From: an uncultured Chthonomonadaceae bacterium
GTDB lineage: Bacteria > Armatimonadota > Fimbriimonadia > Fimbriimonadales > Fimbriimonadaceae
Length of the DNA: 64,000 nt
Direction of reading: 5' to 3'
Assembly (NCBI GenBank): GCA_946479035.1
Contig: CAMLDW010000005.1
Coordinates: forward strand, 28,318-92,317
The position numbers were made by a program, and so were the translations under genes. The first letter of the stretch is position 1, and each line of letters starts with the position of its first letter. This document shows positions 8,307 to 17,954 of the stretch, one piece after another. The notes below the pieces were generated by a model, which had not been told where the DNA came from, ran no database searches, and worked only from the letters and a program-made list of their open reading frames with translations.

Positions 8307-9254
8307 CTAGTAACCGCGGTCGATGAGCACTCGGTTAGCGGAGTGTTCGCCCGCCGCGATCGCTTTTACCAGCCGCGCCAGGTCGGCCATCCGGGCGGAC
8401 TCGGCATCGCGGGTCGCGCCGCCGACGTGGGGCGTCATGACGACGTTGGACAGCGAGGCGAACGGGTAGTTGCTGGGCGAGGCCCGCTCCTCCGGCGAAG
8501 TGGGGTAGACCCACCACACGTCCAGCCCCGCCGAGTCGATCCGCCCGTCCCGCAGCGCCTCGAACAGCGCCTTTTCGTCGATCACTTTCCCCCTCCCGAC
8601 GTTCACAACGACCGCGTGCGGCGGCAGCAGCGCGATCTCCTCGCTGCCAATGAGCCCCTCTGTGTGCGGCGTACCGGGCAGAGTGAGCATCAGCACGTCC
8701 GCTCGCGGGAGCAGTTCGTGCAACTCGTCGATGCCGTGCGACTCACCATCTGGTTGAGTTCGCACTCCGACCACCTCCATCCTCAGCGCGCGGCACACCG
8801 CGCCGACCCGCTTCCCGATCTCGCCAAAACCGACGATCACGACGGTCTTGCCGAAGAGCGAGAGCGCGTCGCGGCTGAAGAAGCGCGGCTCCCAGTTGTC
8901 GTGCGCGAACTCGTTGTGGAGCCGGACGACGCGGCGAGTACAAGCAAGCAGCAGCGCCATCGCCATCTCAGCGGTCATTGCAGCGTTGTGGTGGAGGTTG
9001 TGGGCCTTGATGGCGGGCCGCTTTTGTAGCACCTCTCGGGTGCCGGGCTGAATCCCGGCGAAGGGGACGATCACATGCTCGACGAGGGGCGCCCCGGCTA
9101 GGTGCTCCTCCTTGAGCTGGCCCTCGATCAGGACTGTGGTGTCCTCCGGCACTTGGGGCCCGAACGTCACCCGCGCAACGCCATCGAGCGCCCCGACGAG
9201 ATCGCCCCTAAAGGGCTCGTCGGGCTCGCGCACCATGTGCACGCACAGTGGCAT
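8307..9254 (-). CDS. D-isomer-specific 2-hydroxyacid dehydrogenase
   Basis: 315 residues. NAD-dependent oxidoreductase for 2-hydroxy/2-keto acids. The Rossmann motif VGFGEIG is followed by a shortened family pattern. The catalytic Arg is in VNVGRGKVIDEKALF, and the catalytic His in TPHVGGATRDAES near the C-terminus. The substrate cannot be told from sequence; glyoxylate/hydroxypyruvate reductase or phosphoglycerate dehydrogenase-like activities are candidates. The ATG at 9254 follows TACACT by six bases and lacks a Shine-Dalgarno. Confidence 0.88.
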   Translation of the reverse strand: MPLCVHMVREPDEPFRGDLVGALDGVARVTFGPQVPEDTTVLIEGQLKEEHLAGAPLVEHVIVPFAGIQPGTREVLQKRPAIKAHNLHHNAAMTAEMAMALLLACTRRVVRLHNEFAHDNWEPRFFSRDALSLFGKTVVIVGFGEIGKRVGAVCRALRMEVVGVRTQPDGESHGIDELHELLPRADVLMLTLPGTPHTEGLIGSEEIALLPPHAVVVNVGRGKVIDEKALFEALRDGRIDSAGLDVWWVYPTSPEERASPSNYPFASLSNVVMTPHVGGATRDAESARMADLARLVKAIAAGEHSANRVLIDRGY

Positions 9255-9448
9255 CCGACGAGTGTATCCGCCGGGCCGTGCCGCAGTGCGCTGGCCACGT
9301 GGTCGACCTTGACGTCAGCGACGCCTTTGCCCGTCTTGTCCTTGGAGTTGGTCGGCGGGTCGATGGCCTTGGTATGCGGCGTCGACGACTGGCGGCCTGC
9401 GAGCACGAGGGCGACCGCGACTGTAGCGAGAGCGAGAACGCGTTTCAT
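9167..9448 (-). CDS. Possible small exported protein with a damaged lipobox
   Basis: 93 residues. The start has a good Shine-Dalgarno (GAGAGGGA) and the N-terminus MKRVLALATVAVALVLAG is a classic lipoprotein signal. However, the lipobox Cys position is Arg (LAGR, codon CGC, one base from TGC). After about residue 60 the frame overlaps the start of the dehydrogenase, and the residues become implausible. This is likely a decayed small lipoprotein, or one whose real end is shorter. Low confidence that it makes a functional product. Confidence 0.35.
   Translation of the reverse strand: MKRVLALATVAVALVLAGRQSSTPHTKAIDPPTNSKDKTGKGVADVKVDHVASALRHGPADTLVGCHCACTWCASPTSPLGAISSGRSMALRG
9261..9266 (-). 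promoter_or_regulatory. Leaderless -10 element TACACT of the 2-hydroxyacid dehydrogenase
   Basis: Reads TACACT-N6-ATG on the minus strand. It lies inside the possible small lipoprotein-like reading frame at 9167-9448. Confidence 0.5.
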
Positions 9449-9603
9449 AGTTCAGTTCCCTCTCTAGCAGGGATTCCGCCCCTTACGGGCAGGTTCGTGT
9501 GGCTGGGCGGGCAAAGGGTTCATCTGGCGCGGGCCCAAGCTCCAGGGTCTAGGGCCGGAAACTGGGCTGGGAGTCAGAATGGGGGAGGAGGGATTAGGGC
9601 CGT

Positions 9604-9993
9604 ATGGATACGTCGGAACTGCTCGTGCTAGCGTTCTCCGCTCTGGCGGTGGCGGGGGTCGTCTGGTACTTCTTCCTTTCCGACAAGCCAAAGGCCGTCG
9701 CCAAGGAGGCCGGAGGGGCCCAATCGTTCAAGGTGCGCGTGCAGGGCGGCTACGACCCTGCGACCCTCGAGGCCGTCGTAGGAAGGCCCGTGAGGATCGA
9801 GTTCTACCGGGACGAGACCGACTCCTGCTCCGAGACAGTCGTGTTCGGAGATTTCGGAGTGTCGAAGAAGCTCGCGCCGTACAAGACGACGGTCGTGGAA
9901 CTGAACCCGACCAAGCCGGGCAAGTTCGGCTTCCAGTGCGGGATGGGCATGCTCCACGGGAGCCTTATCGTCAAGGAGAGAAACGGTGAGTGA
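9604..9993 (+). CDS. Membrane-anchored cupredoxin-domain protein (copper handling)
   Basis: 129 residues: one N-terminal transmembrane anchor ([20 protein letters not shown]) and a cupredoxin domain (about 42-125). The domain has the motifs [13 protein letters not shown] and [14 protein letters not shown], typical of plastocyanin-like domains that accompany copper-exporting ATPases; Cys, Met and His in the last motif are candidate Cu ligands. Its 3' end overlaps the GTG of copA by eight bases, so the two are translationally coupled and probably work together. It may hold periplasmic Cu handed over by CopA. Confidence 0.85.
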   Translation: MDTSELLVLAFSALAVAGVVWYFFLSDKPKAVAKEAGGAQSFKVRVQGGYDPATLEAVVGRPVRIEFYRDETDSCSETVVFGDFGVSKKLAPYKTTVVELNPTKPGKFGFQCGMGMLHGSLIVKERNGE

Positions 9994-12421
9994 AGGCGCG
10001 AAGCGGCTGACCTTGCCCGTGACCGGCATGTCGTGCGCGGCGTGCGCCGTGAGGACGGAGAAGAACCTCAACCGCGTCCATGGCGTGAGCAGAGCGACGG
10101 TCAACTTCGCGACCAAGCAGGCGACGATCGAGTACGACCCGCGCGCAACCGGAACGGCCGCGATGATCGAAGCGATCCGCAAGACGGGATTCGACACGGC
10201 CGGCGTCGTAAGGATCGCTCTCAATGTGCACGGCGACGCGCGTGCCGTTGCGCTCGGCGTGCCGGGAGTCGCGAGCGCGACGCAGACCGGCGACGTTCTG
10301 ACGGTCGAGCACGTCGCCTCGTCCGTCTCAGCGCACAGGCTCGTCGAAGTCTTGCGCGAAGCAGGCATCGAGGGCTCGTTGGCGGAAGAGGTCGAAGAGA
10401 CCGACTGGGAGCAGGAAGCAAGGGCAAAGGAGTACTACGACCTCCTGAGCCGGTTCCTGGTCTCTGCGGCGCTCGGGCTCCCCGTGCTTCTCATTGCGAT
10501 GCTGCCGCACATCCTGCCGGACGACTCGTTCACGCACAACCTCCTCGAACTGCCGCAGGTCGACCTCGTGCAGCTCCTCTTGACGACGCCGGTGATGCTC
10601 TATTCGGGTCGGAGCTTCTTTACGTCCGCGTGGCGGTCCTTCTTGCACCGCTCGGCGGACATGAACACGCTCGTCGCGCTCGGCACGGGCGCGGCGTTCC
10701 TCTACAGTGCCGCAGCGGTGCTCATACCGGGCGTGGTCTCTCCCGAAACGATGCACCCGCCGATCTACTTCGAGGCGGCCGCCGTGATCATCGCGCTCGT
10801 CATACTCGGGCGGATGCTCGAGGCGCGCGCGCGCGCACAGACGGGCGATGCGATCCGCGGGCTCGCCGGCCTACAGGCCAAGACCGCGCGCGTCGTGCGC
10901 GACGGAAAGGAGTCCGACGTCCCGATCGCAGAAGTCGCAGTCGGCGACACGGTGGTCGTGCGCCCAGGCGAAAAGGTCCCAGTGGACGGTGAGCTGCTCA
11001 CTGGCGCGAGCGAGGTGGATGAGTCGATGCTCACTGGCGAAAGCATCCCAGTCTCAAAGTCGGCGGGGGACGAGGTCTTCGGCGCCACGCTCAACACGAC
11101 CGGCTCCTTCACCTACCGCGCCACCAAAGTCGGCAAGGACACCGCGCTTCAGCAGATCGTCCGGCTCGTACAGGAGGCGCAAGGCAGCAAGGCGCCGATA
11201 CAGCGGCTCGCAGACGTCGTGAGCGGCGTTTTTGTGCCCGTCGTCCTCATCATCGCCATCGTCACCTTCGCGGCCTGGTACGTGCTCTCGCCCGACGTCA
11301 TGCGCGTGAGCGAGGCGCTGGTCGCTTCGGTCTCCGTTCTGATCATCGCCTGCCCCTGCGCGCTCGGGCTCGCGACCCCGACCGCGATCATCGTGGGGAC
11401 TGGACGCGCAGCGACGAAGGGCGTGCTCGTCAAGAGCGCGGAGAGCCTCGAGCGCGCCGAAAAGATCGACGCGGTCGTGCTGGACAAGACCGGCACCGTG
11501 ACGAAAGGAAAGCCGGAGCTGCGCGAGGTGCGCGCGTTCTCCGGATTCGACGAACGTGCGCTCTTGCGCCTGGTCGCGAGCGCGGAGCAGCGCTCGGAGC
11601 ACCCGCTCGGCCTGGCGATCGTGGTAGGAGCGGAGGAGAAGGGGATCGAGATCGCGGACGTCGATTCGTTCGAGAGCGTGACGGGCCGCGGGCTCGTCGC
11701 GCGAGTGGAAGGGCACGAGGTCGTTGTCGGGAACGCGCTGTTCATGCGTGAACGGGGAGTCGGAGAGGCCCCGTTCACGTTTGCGCTGTTCGACCTAGCT
11801 TCGCGCGGTCAGACGCCGATGGCGGTGGCGATCGACGGCAGGCCGGCTGGCGTCGTCTCTGTGGCGGACCTGGTCAAGCCTGGCGCACAGTGGGCCGTCA
11901 GCCACCTCAAAGAGTTGGGGATCGAGGTCGCGATGCTCACCGGGGACAACGAGCGCACCGCCAAGGCGGTCGCATCGCAGGTCGGGATCAACCGCGTGAT
12001 GGCGGAAGTCCTGCCCGAGCACAAGGCGGACGAGGTGAAACGGCTTCAGGCGGAGGGGAAGACCGTCGCGATGGTCGGAGACGGCATCAACGACGCGCCC
12101 GCGCTCGCCCAGGCGGACGTGGGGATCGCGATCGGAACGGGCACCGACATCGCCATCCACGCAAGCGACATCACTCTCCTCCGCGGCGACCTGGATGGCG
12201 TCGTCACGGCGATCAAGCTCTCAAAGGCGACCATGCGCACGATCCGCCAGAACCTCTTCTTCGCGTTCGTCTACAACGTGATCGGCATTCCGATAGCGGC
12301 CGGTGTGCTCTACCCGTTCTTCGAGATCGAGCTTTCGCCCGTGCTCGCGAGCCTCGCCATGGCGATGAGCAGCGTGTCGGTCGTTACGAACAGCCTGCGT
12401 TTACGGGGCGCGAAGGCTTAA
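9986..12421 (+). CDS. copA: Copper-exporting P1B-type ATPase
   Basis: 811 residues. Pumps Cu(I) out of the cytoplasm using ATP. An N-terminal heavy-metal-associated domain carries GMSCAAC (Cys17/Cys20); a second HMA-like region follows without a CxxC. The transmembrane copper site is CPC (456-458, in [11 protein letters not shown]). The phosphorylation Asp is 500 in DKTGT, then the ATP-binding HPLG stretch (SEHPLGLAI), TGDNERT and [16 protein letters not shown]. The final membrane helices carry the NxxxxYN and MxxS signatures ([15 protein letters not shown]). It starts with GTG inside the cupredoxin gene. Confidence 0.96.
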   Translation: MSEGAKRLTLPVTGMSCAACAVRTEKNLNRVHGVSRATVNFATKQATIEYDPRATGTAAMIEAIRKTGFDTAGVVRIALNVHGDARAVALGVPGVASATQTGDVLTVEHVASSVSAHRLVEVLREAGIEGSLAEEVEETDWEQEARAKEYYDLLSRFLVSAALGLPVLLIAMLPHILPDDSFTHNLLELPQVDLVQLLLTTPVMLYSGRSFFTSAWRSFLHRSADMNTLVALGTGAAFLYSAAAVLIPGVVSPETMHPPIYFEAAAVIIALVILGRMLEARARAQTGDAIRGLAGLQAKTARVVRDGKESDVPIAEVAVGDTVVVRPGEKVPVDGELLTGASEVDESMLTGESIPVSKSAGDEVFGATLNTTGSFTYRATKVGKDTALQQIVRLVQEAQGSKAPIQRLADVVSGVFVPVVLIIAIVTFAAWYVLSPDVMRVSEALVASVSVLIIACPCALGLATPTAIIVGTGRAATKGVLVKSAESLERAEKIDAVVLDKTGTVTKGKPELREVRAFSGFDERALLRLVASAEQRSEHPLGLAIVVGAEEKGIEIADVDSFESVTGRGLVARVEGHEVVVGNALFMRERGVGEAPFTFALFDLASRGQTPMAVAIDGRPAGVVSVADLVKPGAQWAVSHLKELGIEVAMLTGDNERTAKAVASQVGINRVMAEVLPEHKADEVKRLQAEGKTVAMVGDGINDAPALAQADVGIAIGTGTDIAIHASDITLLRGDLDGVVTAIKLSKATMRTIRQNLFFAFVYNVIGIPIAAGVLYPFFEIELSPVLASLAMAMSSVSVVTNSLRLRGAKA

Positions 12422-12473
12422 AGGGAAGGCGCAAAGGCCGTGAAGAAGCCCTGGCGCCCGTGGAAAGAGAACC

Positions 12474-13223
12474 CTAGTCGAACTCGTACTCCATGATCAG
12501 CTTGAGCACTGTGTGCTGCTCGCCGGAGTGGTTGAGCGGCATCAGTGCGGTCAAGAGGGCGTTGAACTCCCTTCTTGCGCGAAAGATCACCACCGGCCCC
12601 GCGGCCATGAAGTGTTCTTGAAAGTCGAACGCGGACTCAAACCCTCCGCGCCATCCGAGCTGGTACCCGACGGCGCCCTCAGTGTGCGGCCCGATCGGAC
12701 GTGCGTATCCGAAAAGCGCCTCGCCCTCCTTCTCCTTCGGCCCGCTCAGTTCCTGGCCGATGTTGAGGTTGAGCGAGTAGTCCTCTCCCGCCTCGGTGTA
12801 GTAGGAGAAGATGAACTTGAGCTCGCCGTGCGATGGCTCGCCCTGTGCAGAAGGATCCTCGTACTCGACGTTCAGCGCGGGGAGGACCTTGTTGAACGCG
12901 AACTCGCCGAAGTTCATTCGAAGCTCGGCGTCCCACGCGTCGATGTGCAGCTTCCCGCCGTTGTCCTGGTGGAGCGCTATGCCCGGCTCGATCGCCATGT
13001 GGTTGTTGACGCCGTACTCGTACTCGAACTCCTGGTCGAAGGACTTGATGCCCTCCACATACGTCGTGCGCGACTCGAACTCCTGTTCGCCCTGATACGG
13101 CAGGAACCAGTCGCGAATGAAAGTGAAGTCCCGGTGGTGCGCCTCCGCGCGGCCCGCGAGACCGAGCGCCGCCGTCGTTGCGAGGACGAGCAGCGCAAAA
13201 CGAGAAAAGTTGGCTCGTGTCAT
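12474..13223 (-). CDS. Outer-membrane beta-barrel-like protein near copper genes
   Basis: 249 residues. Signal peptide 1-28 (ends AEAHH); the rest alternates aromatic and polar residues as in beta-strands and ends LKLIMEYEFD, a typical barrel terminus. It converges on copA with about 50 bases between. Function unknown; the placement and the His pair just after signal cleavage make a metal-linked role possible but unproven. The ATG is preceded by GAGGCGGA as Shine-Dalgarno and, farther upstream, TACCAT as a candidate -10. Confidence 0.7.
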   Translation of the reverse strand: MTRANFSRFALLVLATTAALGLAGRAEAHHRDFTFIRDWFLPYQGEQEFESRTTYVEGIKSFDQEFEYEYGVNNHMAIEPGIALHQDNGGKLHIDAWDAELRMNFGEFAFNKVLPALNVEYEDPSAQGEPSHGELKFIFSYYTEAGEDYSLNLNIGQELSGPKEKEGEALFGYARPIGPHTEGAVGYQLGWRGGFESAFDFQEHFMAAGPVVIFRARREFNALLTALMPLNHSGEQHTVLKLIMEYEFD

Positions 13224-13279
13224 CCGTGTTTCCGCCTCGGTCGCGGAAGATGGTACCTACGGCGTCCGTATAAGGTGCT

Positions 13280-13930
13280 TTATGTTCCGGGAAGAAGAAA
13301 CGCCTCGGGCGATACCGCCGGATCGAGGCGCAGTTCGACGATGGACGAATCGATAAACGGTTTCTTAGACTTCGTGTCGACGCCGTAGGTGCGCCACACG
13401 AGGTATGCCTTCGGGTCGATATAGTAGTCGACCGAAACCGCGGCCGCGGCGTTCTCCTCGTGCAGCACGGTCCAGCTTTTGCCCAGCCACGGCTGGTCGG
13501 TCTTGACGGTGAGCTTGCTGCCGGACATGGCGCCGTCGCGCGCAGTGGAAAGCTCGTGCGCAGCGTCATAAAAGGCGAACGTCTCGACGTTCGTCGGGAG
13601 CTTTCGACCCAGGTTCTCGACCGTAAAGGGCGTCTTCTTACCCGGGCCGCCGCGGTCGATGAGCACGATCTGCTTTCCATCGCAGACCAGCCGCAACGGG
13701 CCGCTCGGCAGCCCAAGGAACTGTGCTGCGAGCTTGTTGGGAGCCTGGTATGTGAACCGGGCCTCGGCCGTTACGCTCTTGTTGCCGACTGGCGCCGTGT
13801 ACTTGACCAGGAACTCGGCGGAGCGCAGCGCCTTGTACGCGGAGCGCGACTTTTCGAGCAGCGCCTCGGCGTCGATCGGTTGTGGGAGCATCGCGGCGGC
13901 CAGCAGCAGACAGGTCATCGCTCTCTTCAT
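13280..13930 (-). CDS. DUF2092/LolA-like secreted protein
   Basis: 216 residues from the ATG at 13930 (MKRAMTCLLLAAAML, a signal peptide; the longer in-frame start adds an unlikely charged leader). The mature part resembles outer-membrane lipoprotein-sorting/DUF2092 folds: SRSAYKALRSAEFLVKYT, RFTYQAPNKLAAQF, then VDYYIDPKAYLVWRTYGVD. Such proteins form a half-barrel that holds lipid or lipoprotein. A periplasmic location is predicted. It is divergent from the S9 gene at 13990 with a short shared promoter region. Confidence 0.7.
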   Translation of the reverse strand: MKRAMTCLLLAAAMLPQPIDAEALLEKSRSAYKALRSAEFLVKYTAPVGNKSVTAEARFTYQAPNKLAAQFLGLPSGPLRLVCDGKQIVLIDRGGPGKKTPFTVENLGRKLPTNVETFAFYDAAHELSTARDGAMSGSKLTVKTDQPWLGKSWTVLHEENAAAAVSVDYYIDPKAYLVWRTYGVDTKSKKPFIDSSIVELRLDPAVSPEAFLLPGT

Positions 13931-13989
13931 ACCTGATCGCGGCTCGGCCTTTTTCAGCGTCCGCGCGGGCTTAGCGGGTATCAAGGGGC

Positions 13990-16731
13990 ATGCGTTCCGG
14001 CCGCGCCGCCTCGTTTGTCGCCTTGCTCGCCCTCTCCTCTCTTGCGCTCTCGCAGGACCCGCCAGCCAAGAAGCGCCTCATGCCGGACGACTACGCCAAG
14101 TGGGAGCGGCTCGGCCAGGTCGGCATATCAAACGACGGACACTGGGTGTTCGCGTCTATCGGGCGGGTGGACGCCGACCCGCGCCTCGAGGTCCGTAACA
14201 GCGACGGGCCAGAAAAGTGGTCCGTCGAGAACGCGACTCGCGCGCAGTTCAGCGACGACTCCAAGTGGGTCGTCTACACGATCGGAATGCCGAAGGATGA
14301 CGCCGAGAAGCTGCGCAAGCAGAAGAAGCGCGTCGAGAACAAGATGGGCGTGATGAACCTTGCGACCGGCGACGCGGTCGTGTTCGACTCCGTCTCGTCG
14401 TGGCAGCTCGTCAAGCACAGCACCAAGCTCGTCGTGCAGCGCTATTTGGCCGAGAACGCCGGCCCGGCCGGCGGCGATTGCGAGATCTTCGACCTTAGCG
14501 ACGGCACGACGGTCCCGTTCGGCAACGTGCGCGAAGTGAACGTGCACCCGGAAGGGAACCTCGTCGCGCTGCACACCGTCTCTTCGGCCGGGAACGAGGG
14601 TGTCACCGTCGTCGACGTGCGTACGATGACCACGCACACGGTCGGCTGGTCGCGCGCGCACTACAAAGTGATCGTGTGGGCAGAAAAGGCTGACGTGCTC
14701 GGCATCCTCGTCGGCGAGACGATCGACGCGAAGGAGGGCGACTGGAACACGATCCTGCTCGCGCGCGGGTTCTTGGCAGGAAAGATTTCGATGGCCACGT
14801 TCGACCCGAAGACGGTCAAAGGCTTTCCCGAGGGGATGCGCGTGAGCGACGCGGGCGGCCTTGACTTGGGCGAGCAGGGCGACACCGTCGTTTTCGGGAT
14901 CGCAAAGTGGCGCGATAAGGACAAACCATCGACCGAGGAGGTCGCCGGTGTGCAGATCTGGAACACGAAGGACGTCATCGTCATGCCGCTGCAAGAGCGC
15001 ACAGCGGGCCAAGAGCGCAACCGGGTCGAGAACTGCATCTGGGACCCCAGCGACGGCTCGTTCAAACAGTTTGCAGAGCCGGAGCTTGACAATGTGCGCG
15101 TCTCGCCGGACCACAAGTGGGCCGTAGCGGACGATCCGCGCCCCTATGAGAGCTCCATCAAGGTCAACGGGCTCGAATACTCGGACGTCGTCGTGATCGA
15201 CATAGCAAAGGGCACTCGCCGAAAGCTGATCGCGAAGGCGATAGCCAACGCTGGCGGCGTGGACGCGGGGGCCGTCGTGCTCTCTCCGAAGGGGAACTAT
15301 GCCATGTGGTTCGACGGCACCGACTGGATCCTCGACCACCTCGCCGACGGCAAGCAGACCAACGTCACCAAGAAGTTCGGCGTCAAGTTCTACGACCGCG
15401 AGGACGACCACACCGTGCCCAAGCGCCCCGCCGCGGGCTTTCCCGTCTGGCAGATGGACGACGGCAAGGTGTTCGTGCAGAACGACTATGACGTCTTCTT
15501 CATCAACCCCGAGACCGGCGACGGCATGCCGCTGACCGCAGGCGAGAAGCCGATGGTGCGGTACCGCGTCTTCGACGCCGGCTACCACGACGACGGCATC
15601 CACGCGGGCGACCCGGTCTACATGAGCGCGTTCGACACGCGCAGCAAGATGTCCGGTTTCGCCAAGTGGACCCACGACGGCGGATTCAAGGCGCTGAGCA
15701 TGGATCCGGCGCGGGTCTCGTGGGGCGCTCGCTCGCGCGACACCGACCGCGTGCTCTACGTCTACCAGACCTTCGTGCAGTCGCCGACGCCGTTCTTGAC
15801 GAACCTCGAGTTCAGCGCTTCCAAGCCGATGTTCCGCACGAACGCGAACCAGTCGGAGTACACCTGGGGCCACGCGGAGCTCGTCAGCTACAAGGCGCTC
15901 GGCCAGGACCTGCAGGGCGTGCTGGTCTATCCCGCCGACTATGAGGCGGGGAAGAGCTACCCGATGGTCACCTACATCTATGAGCGGCTCTCCGACGGCA
16001 TCTACCAGTACCTTCTGCCGAGCAACACGTCGCCTTACAACCAGCAGCACTTCTCGCAGGCGGGCTACTTCGTGTTCATGCCGGACATCGTCTACAAGGA
16101 CCGGCAGCCCGGAGTGAGCGCGGTCGCGTGCATCGAGGCCGCGGTGAAGGCCGTGCTCGCAAAGAAGGTCGGCGTCGACGCGACGAAGATCGGGCTGACG
16201 GGCCACTCGTGGGGCGCGTACGAGACCGTGTTCACCTCGACCAAGTCCAAGATGTTCGCCGCGTACGTCGCGGGCGCGCCGCTCACGGAGCTGATCTCGA
16301 TGTACTCGAGCTTCTATTGGAACTGGGGCCAGACCAACCAGGTGATCTTCGAGGTCTCGCAGGGGCGCATGGAGGTCCCGTTCTGGGAGGACATGCGCGC
16401 GTACATCGACAACTCTCCGATCTTCCACGCCGGGGAGATCACGTCGCCGATGATGGTGGAGGTCGGCACCGCCGACGGCGCGGTGGACTGGCACCAGGGC
16501 CAGTACCTCTACAACACGCTGCGGCGCCTGGGCAAGAACATGGTGATGCTCGTGTACGCGAACGAGAACCACGGGCTCGCCGTGCCCGCGAACATGAAGG
16601 ACTACGCGATGCGCGCGCGCCACTTCTTCGACGTGTATCTCAAAGGCGCGACGCCGGAGAAGTGGGTCACGCAAGGCGTGCCGTTCATCGAGCTGGGCGA
16701 AGAACTCAAGTCGAAGAAGGCGGGGGGATAG
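13990..16731 (+). CDS. S9-family prolyl oligopeptidase-like serine peptidase
   Basis: 913 residues with a signal peptide (1-21, LALSQ). The N-terminal propeller is about 30-640 and the hydrolase domain about 650-905. The triad is Ser740 in GHSWGAY, Asp829 in ADGAVDW and His861 in NENHGL. It is a paralogue of the truncated gene at the window start, with matching motifs such as YPMVTYIYE and the C-terminal HFFDVYLKGA. Presumed to cleave peptides in the periplasm. A perfect palindrome follows the stop. Confidence 0.93.
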   Translation: MRSGRAASFVALLALSSLALSQDPPAKKRLMPDDYAKWERLGQVGISNDGHWVFASIGRVDADPRLEVRNSDGPEKWSVENATRAQFSDDSKWVVYTIGMPKDDAEKLRKQKKRVENKMGVMNLATGDAVVFDSVSSWQLVKHSTKLVVQRYLAENAGPAGGDCEIFDLSDGTTVPFGNVREVNVHPEGNLVALHTVSSAGNEGVTVVDVRTMTTHTVGWSRAHYKVIVWAEKADVLGILVGETIDAKEGDWNTILLARGFLAGKISMATFDPKTVKGFPEGMRVSDAGGLDLGEQGDTVVFGIAKWRDKDKPSTEEVAGVQIWNTKDVIVMPLQERTAGQERNRVENCIWDPSDGSFKQFAEPELDNVRVSPDHKWAVADDPRPYESSIKVNGLEYSDVVVIDIAKGTRRKLIAKAIANAGGVDAGAVVLSPKGNYAMWFDGTDWILDHLADGKQTNVTKKFGVKFYDREDDHTVPKRPAAGFPVWQMDDGKVFVQNDYDVFFINPETGDGMPLTAGEKPMVRYRVFDAGYHDDGIHAGDPVYMSAFDTRSKMSGFAKWTHDGGFKALSMDPARVSWGARSRDTDRVLYVYQTFVQSPTPFLTNLEFSASKPMFRTNANQSEYTWGHAELVSYKALGQDLQGVLVYPADYEAGKSYPMVTYIYERLSDGIYQYLLPSNTSPYNQQHFSQAGYFVFMPDIVYKDRQPGVSAVACIEAAVKAVLAKKVGVDATKIGLTGHSWGAYETVFTSTKSKMFAAYVAGAPLTELISMYSSFYWNWGQTNQVIFEVSQGRMEVPFWEDMRAYIDNSPIFHAGEITSPMMVEVGTADGAVDWHQGQYLYNTLRRLGKNMVMLVYANENHGLAVPANMKDYAMRARHFFDVYLKGATPEKWVTQGVPFIELGEELKSKKAGG

Positions 16732-16735
16732 ACCG

Positions 16736-16770
16736 AACCCCCTCTCCATTCACGGAATGGAGAGGGGGTT
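16736..16770. terminator. Perfect 16-bp palindrome between convergent genes
   Basis: Stem 16736-16751 pairs with 16755-16770 around a 3-base loop; it sits exactly between the S9 stop and the DUF2961 stop. Probably a bidirectional terminator. It carries the CCCCCTCTCC/GGAGAGGGGG core shared by other palindromes here. Confidence 0.75.
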
Positions 16771-17891
16771 CACTTCTCCGTCCCCCACGGCACCCCGCCC
16801 TTGGCTGTGCGCCACGCGTCGCGCCAACGGTGGACCTCTACGACCCCGACCTCCTGCATCGGCTGCCGGTCTTTTGCGGGAGGCAGTGCAGGGAAGGGCT
16901 TGCTCGGCAGAGTCTGATACCAGTACGCGACCGATGCAAGATTCAAGGTCAGGCAGTTCGCGTGCCCGTGCTCGATCGAGGCTCGAAGCGAAGTAGCAAA
17001 CCGCACCGGGTCCAACAAGTGGAACCGGTAGCAGTGCGTCCGCCCCATCCAGCCGAACCGCGCCTCGTCGTTATCGCGCCCCGGTGCGCGCGCGGTCCCG
17101 AAGAACGGGTGCATGTAGAGCGTGTCCGGGCACCAAGACTGGTTGAAGTAGTCCTCCGTCCCCGTGCCGTGCAAAGAGGGCGGCCACTTCTCGCCGTCGA
17201 CAAAGAACATGTCGTCCCCTTCGCCGTACCACACCGGCCCCGGGTTCTGCACGTAGTAGTTCACGCCCACAAAGTGCCCGGCGCCGGTGCACTCGCAAAA
17301 GAGATAGTTGTACGCGTCGGTCTTGTTCTTCGGCGTCTCGGCGAAGATCGCCCACTCGTTCTCGGCCCCCGCCTCCGGAACGGTCAGCTCCTGGTTGTAC
17401 CAAGCGTGGAACCGCAGGTCGGTCTCGCAAGCTGGCAATGACTCGTAGTTCACGTAGTAGTAGAAGTTGTCGACGTCCTCCGGCCCTTGGTTCTCGATCG
17501 TGATGCGCGCGCCGCGCGCGAACGGCATCGGCCAGTAGCACACCAGCGCGTTCCCCTCCTTCGGCGCGGCCGCCAGTGGCAAAGAGATGAACTCGTACTT
17601 CTCGCCCCACCCCTGCCCGAAGAAGTCGCCGATCGGCGCCTCGACGCTCGGGTGCTCCTGCCCGTCCCAGTAGATCCGCAACACCAGGTTTCGCCGCGCC
17701 ATCGCGTCCTTGCTGCTGATCGTCGCCCAAATGTGGGTGACCTTCCCCGCGCCCTGCACCTCCGCCAGCACCGCCGTCTCGCCCTTCGAGACCTTGATGT
17801 AGTCGCTGTTCCCACCGCTGCGGTCGTAGCTGGAGACGCGCATGCTCTTGGCGTTCGAGCGGACGGTCAGGGCATCGAGCAGGGAATACAT
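16770..17891 (-). CDS. DUF2961 protein (GH172-type glycoside hydrolase family)
   Basis: 373 residues. DUF2961 proteins include GH172 enzymes that act on alpha-D-fructofuranose or alpha-D-arabinofuranose linkages; the substrate here is unknown. Family motifs: GKVTHIWATI, LRIYWDGQEHPSVEAPIGDFF (in two parts) and HGTGTEDYFNQSW with Glu246, a candidate catalytic acid; a second Glu follows in SIEHGHAN. No signal peptide, so cytoplasmic unless exported otherwise. The ATG lies seven bases after TAGAAT. A longer homologue is at 34648-36249. Confidence 0.87.
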   Translation of the reverse strand: MYSLLDALTVRSNAKSMRVSSYDRSGGNSDYIKVSKGETAVLAEVQGAGKVTHIWATISSKDAMARRNLVLRIYWDGQEHPSVEAPIGDFFGQGWGEKYEFISLPLAAAPKEGNALVCYWPMPFARGARITIENQGPEDVDNFYYYVNYESLPACETDLRFHAWYNQELTVPEAGAENEWAIFAETPKNKTDAYNYLFCECTGAGHFVGVNYYVQNPGPVWYGEGDDMFFVDGEKWPPSLHGTGTEDYFNQSWCPDTLYMHPFFGTARAPGRDNDEARFGWMGRTHCYRFHLLDPVRFATSLRASIEHGHANCLTLNLASVAYWYQTLPSKPFPALPPAKDRQPMQEVGVVEVHRWRDAWRTAKGGVPWGTEK

Positions 17892-17898
17892 AGTCGGG

Positions 17899-17904
17899 AT
17901 TCTA
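17899..17904 (-). promoter_or_regulatory. Leaderless -10 element TAGAAT of the DUF2961 gene
   Basis: Reads TAGAAT-N7-ATG on the minus strand; no Shine-Dalgarno. Confidence 0.5.
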
Positions 17905-17924
17905 CTTTCGGATCTTGCTTTTCG

Positions 17925-17953
17925 CTCCCCTCTCCGTCTAAGTCGAGAGGGAG
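17925..17953. repeat. CTCCCCTCTC/GAGAGGGAG palindrome
   Basis: Imperfect hairpin just past the stop of the glutamate-synthase-like gene, between it and the DUF2961 promoter. Likely terminator of the minus-strand gene at 17955-19565. Confidence 0.55.
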
Positions 17954-17954
17954 T

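Noticed and set aside
14128..16749. An 873-residue open frame on the minus strand across the S9 gene
   Set aside because: It is rich in Arg, Val, Leu and His with no domain, and lies exactly antisense to a peptidase with an intact triad. Long antisense frames are expected at this GC content.
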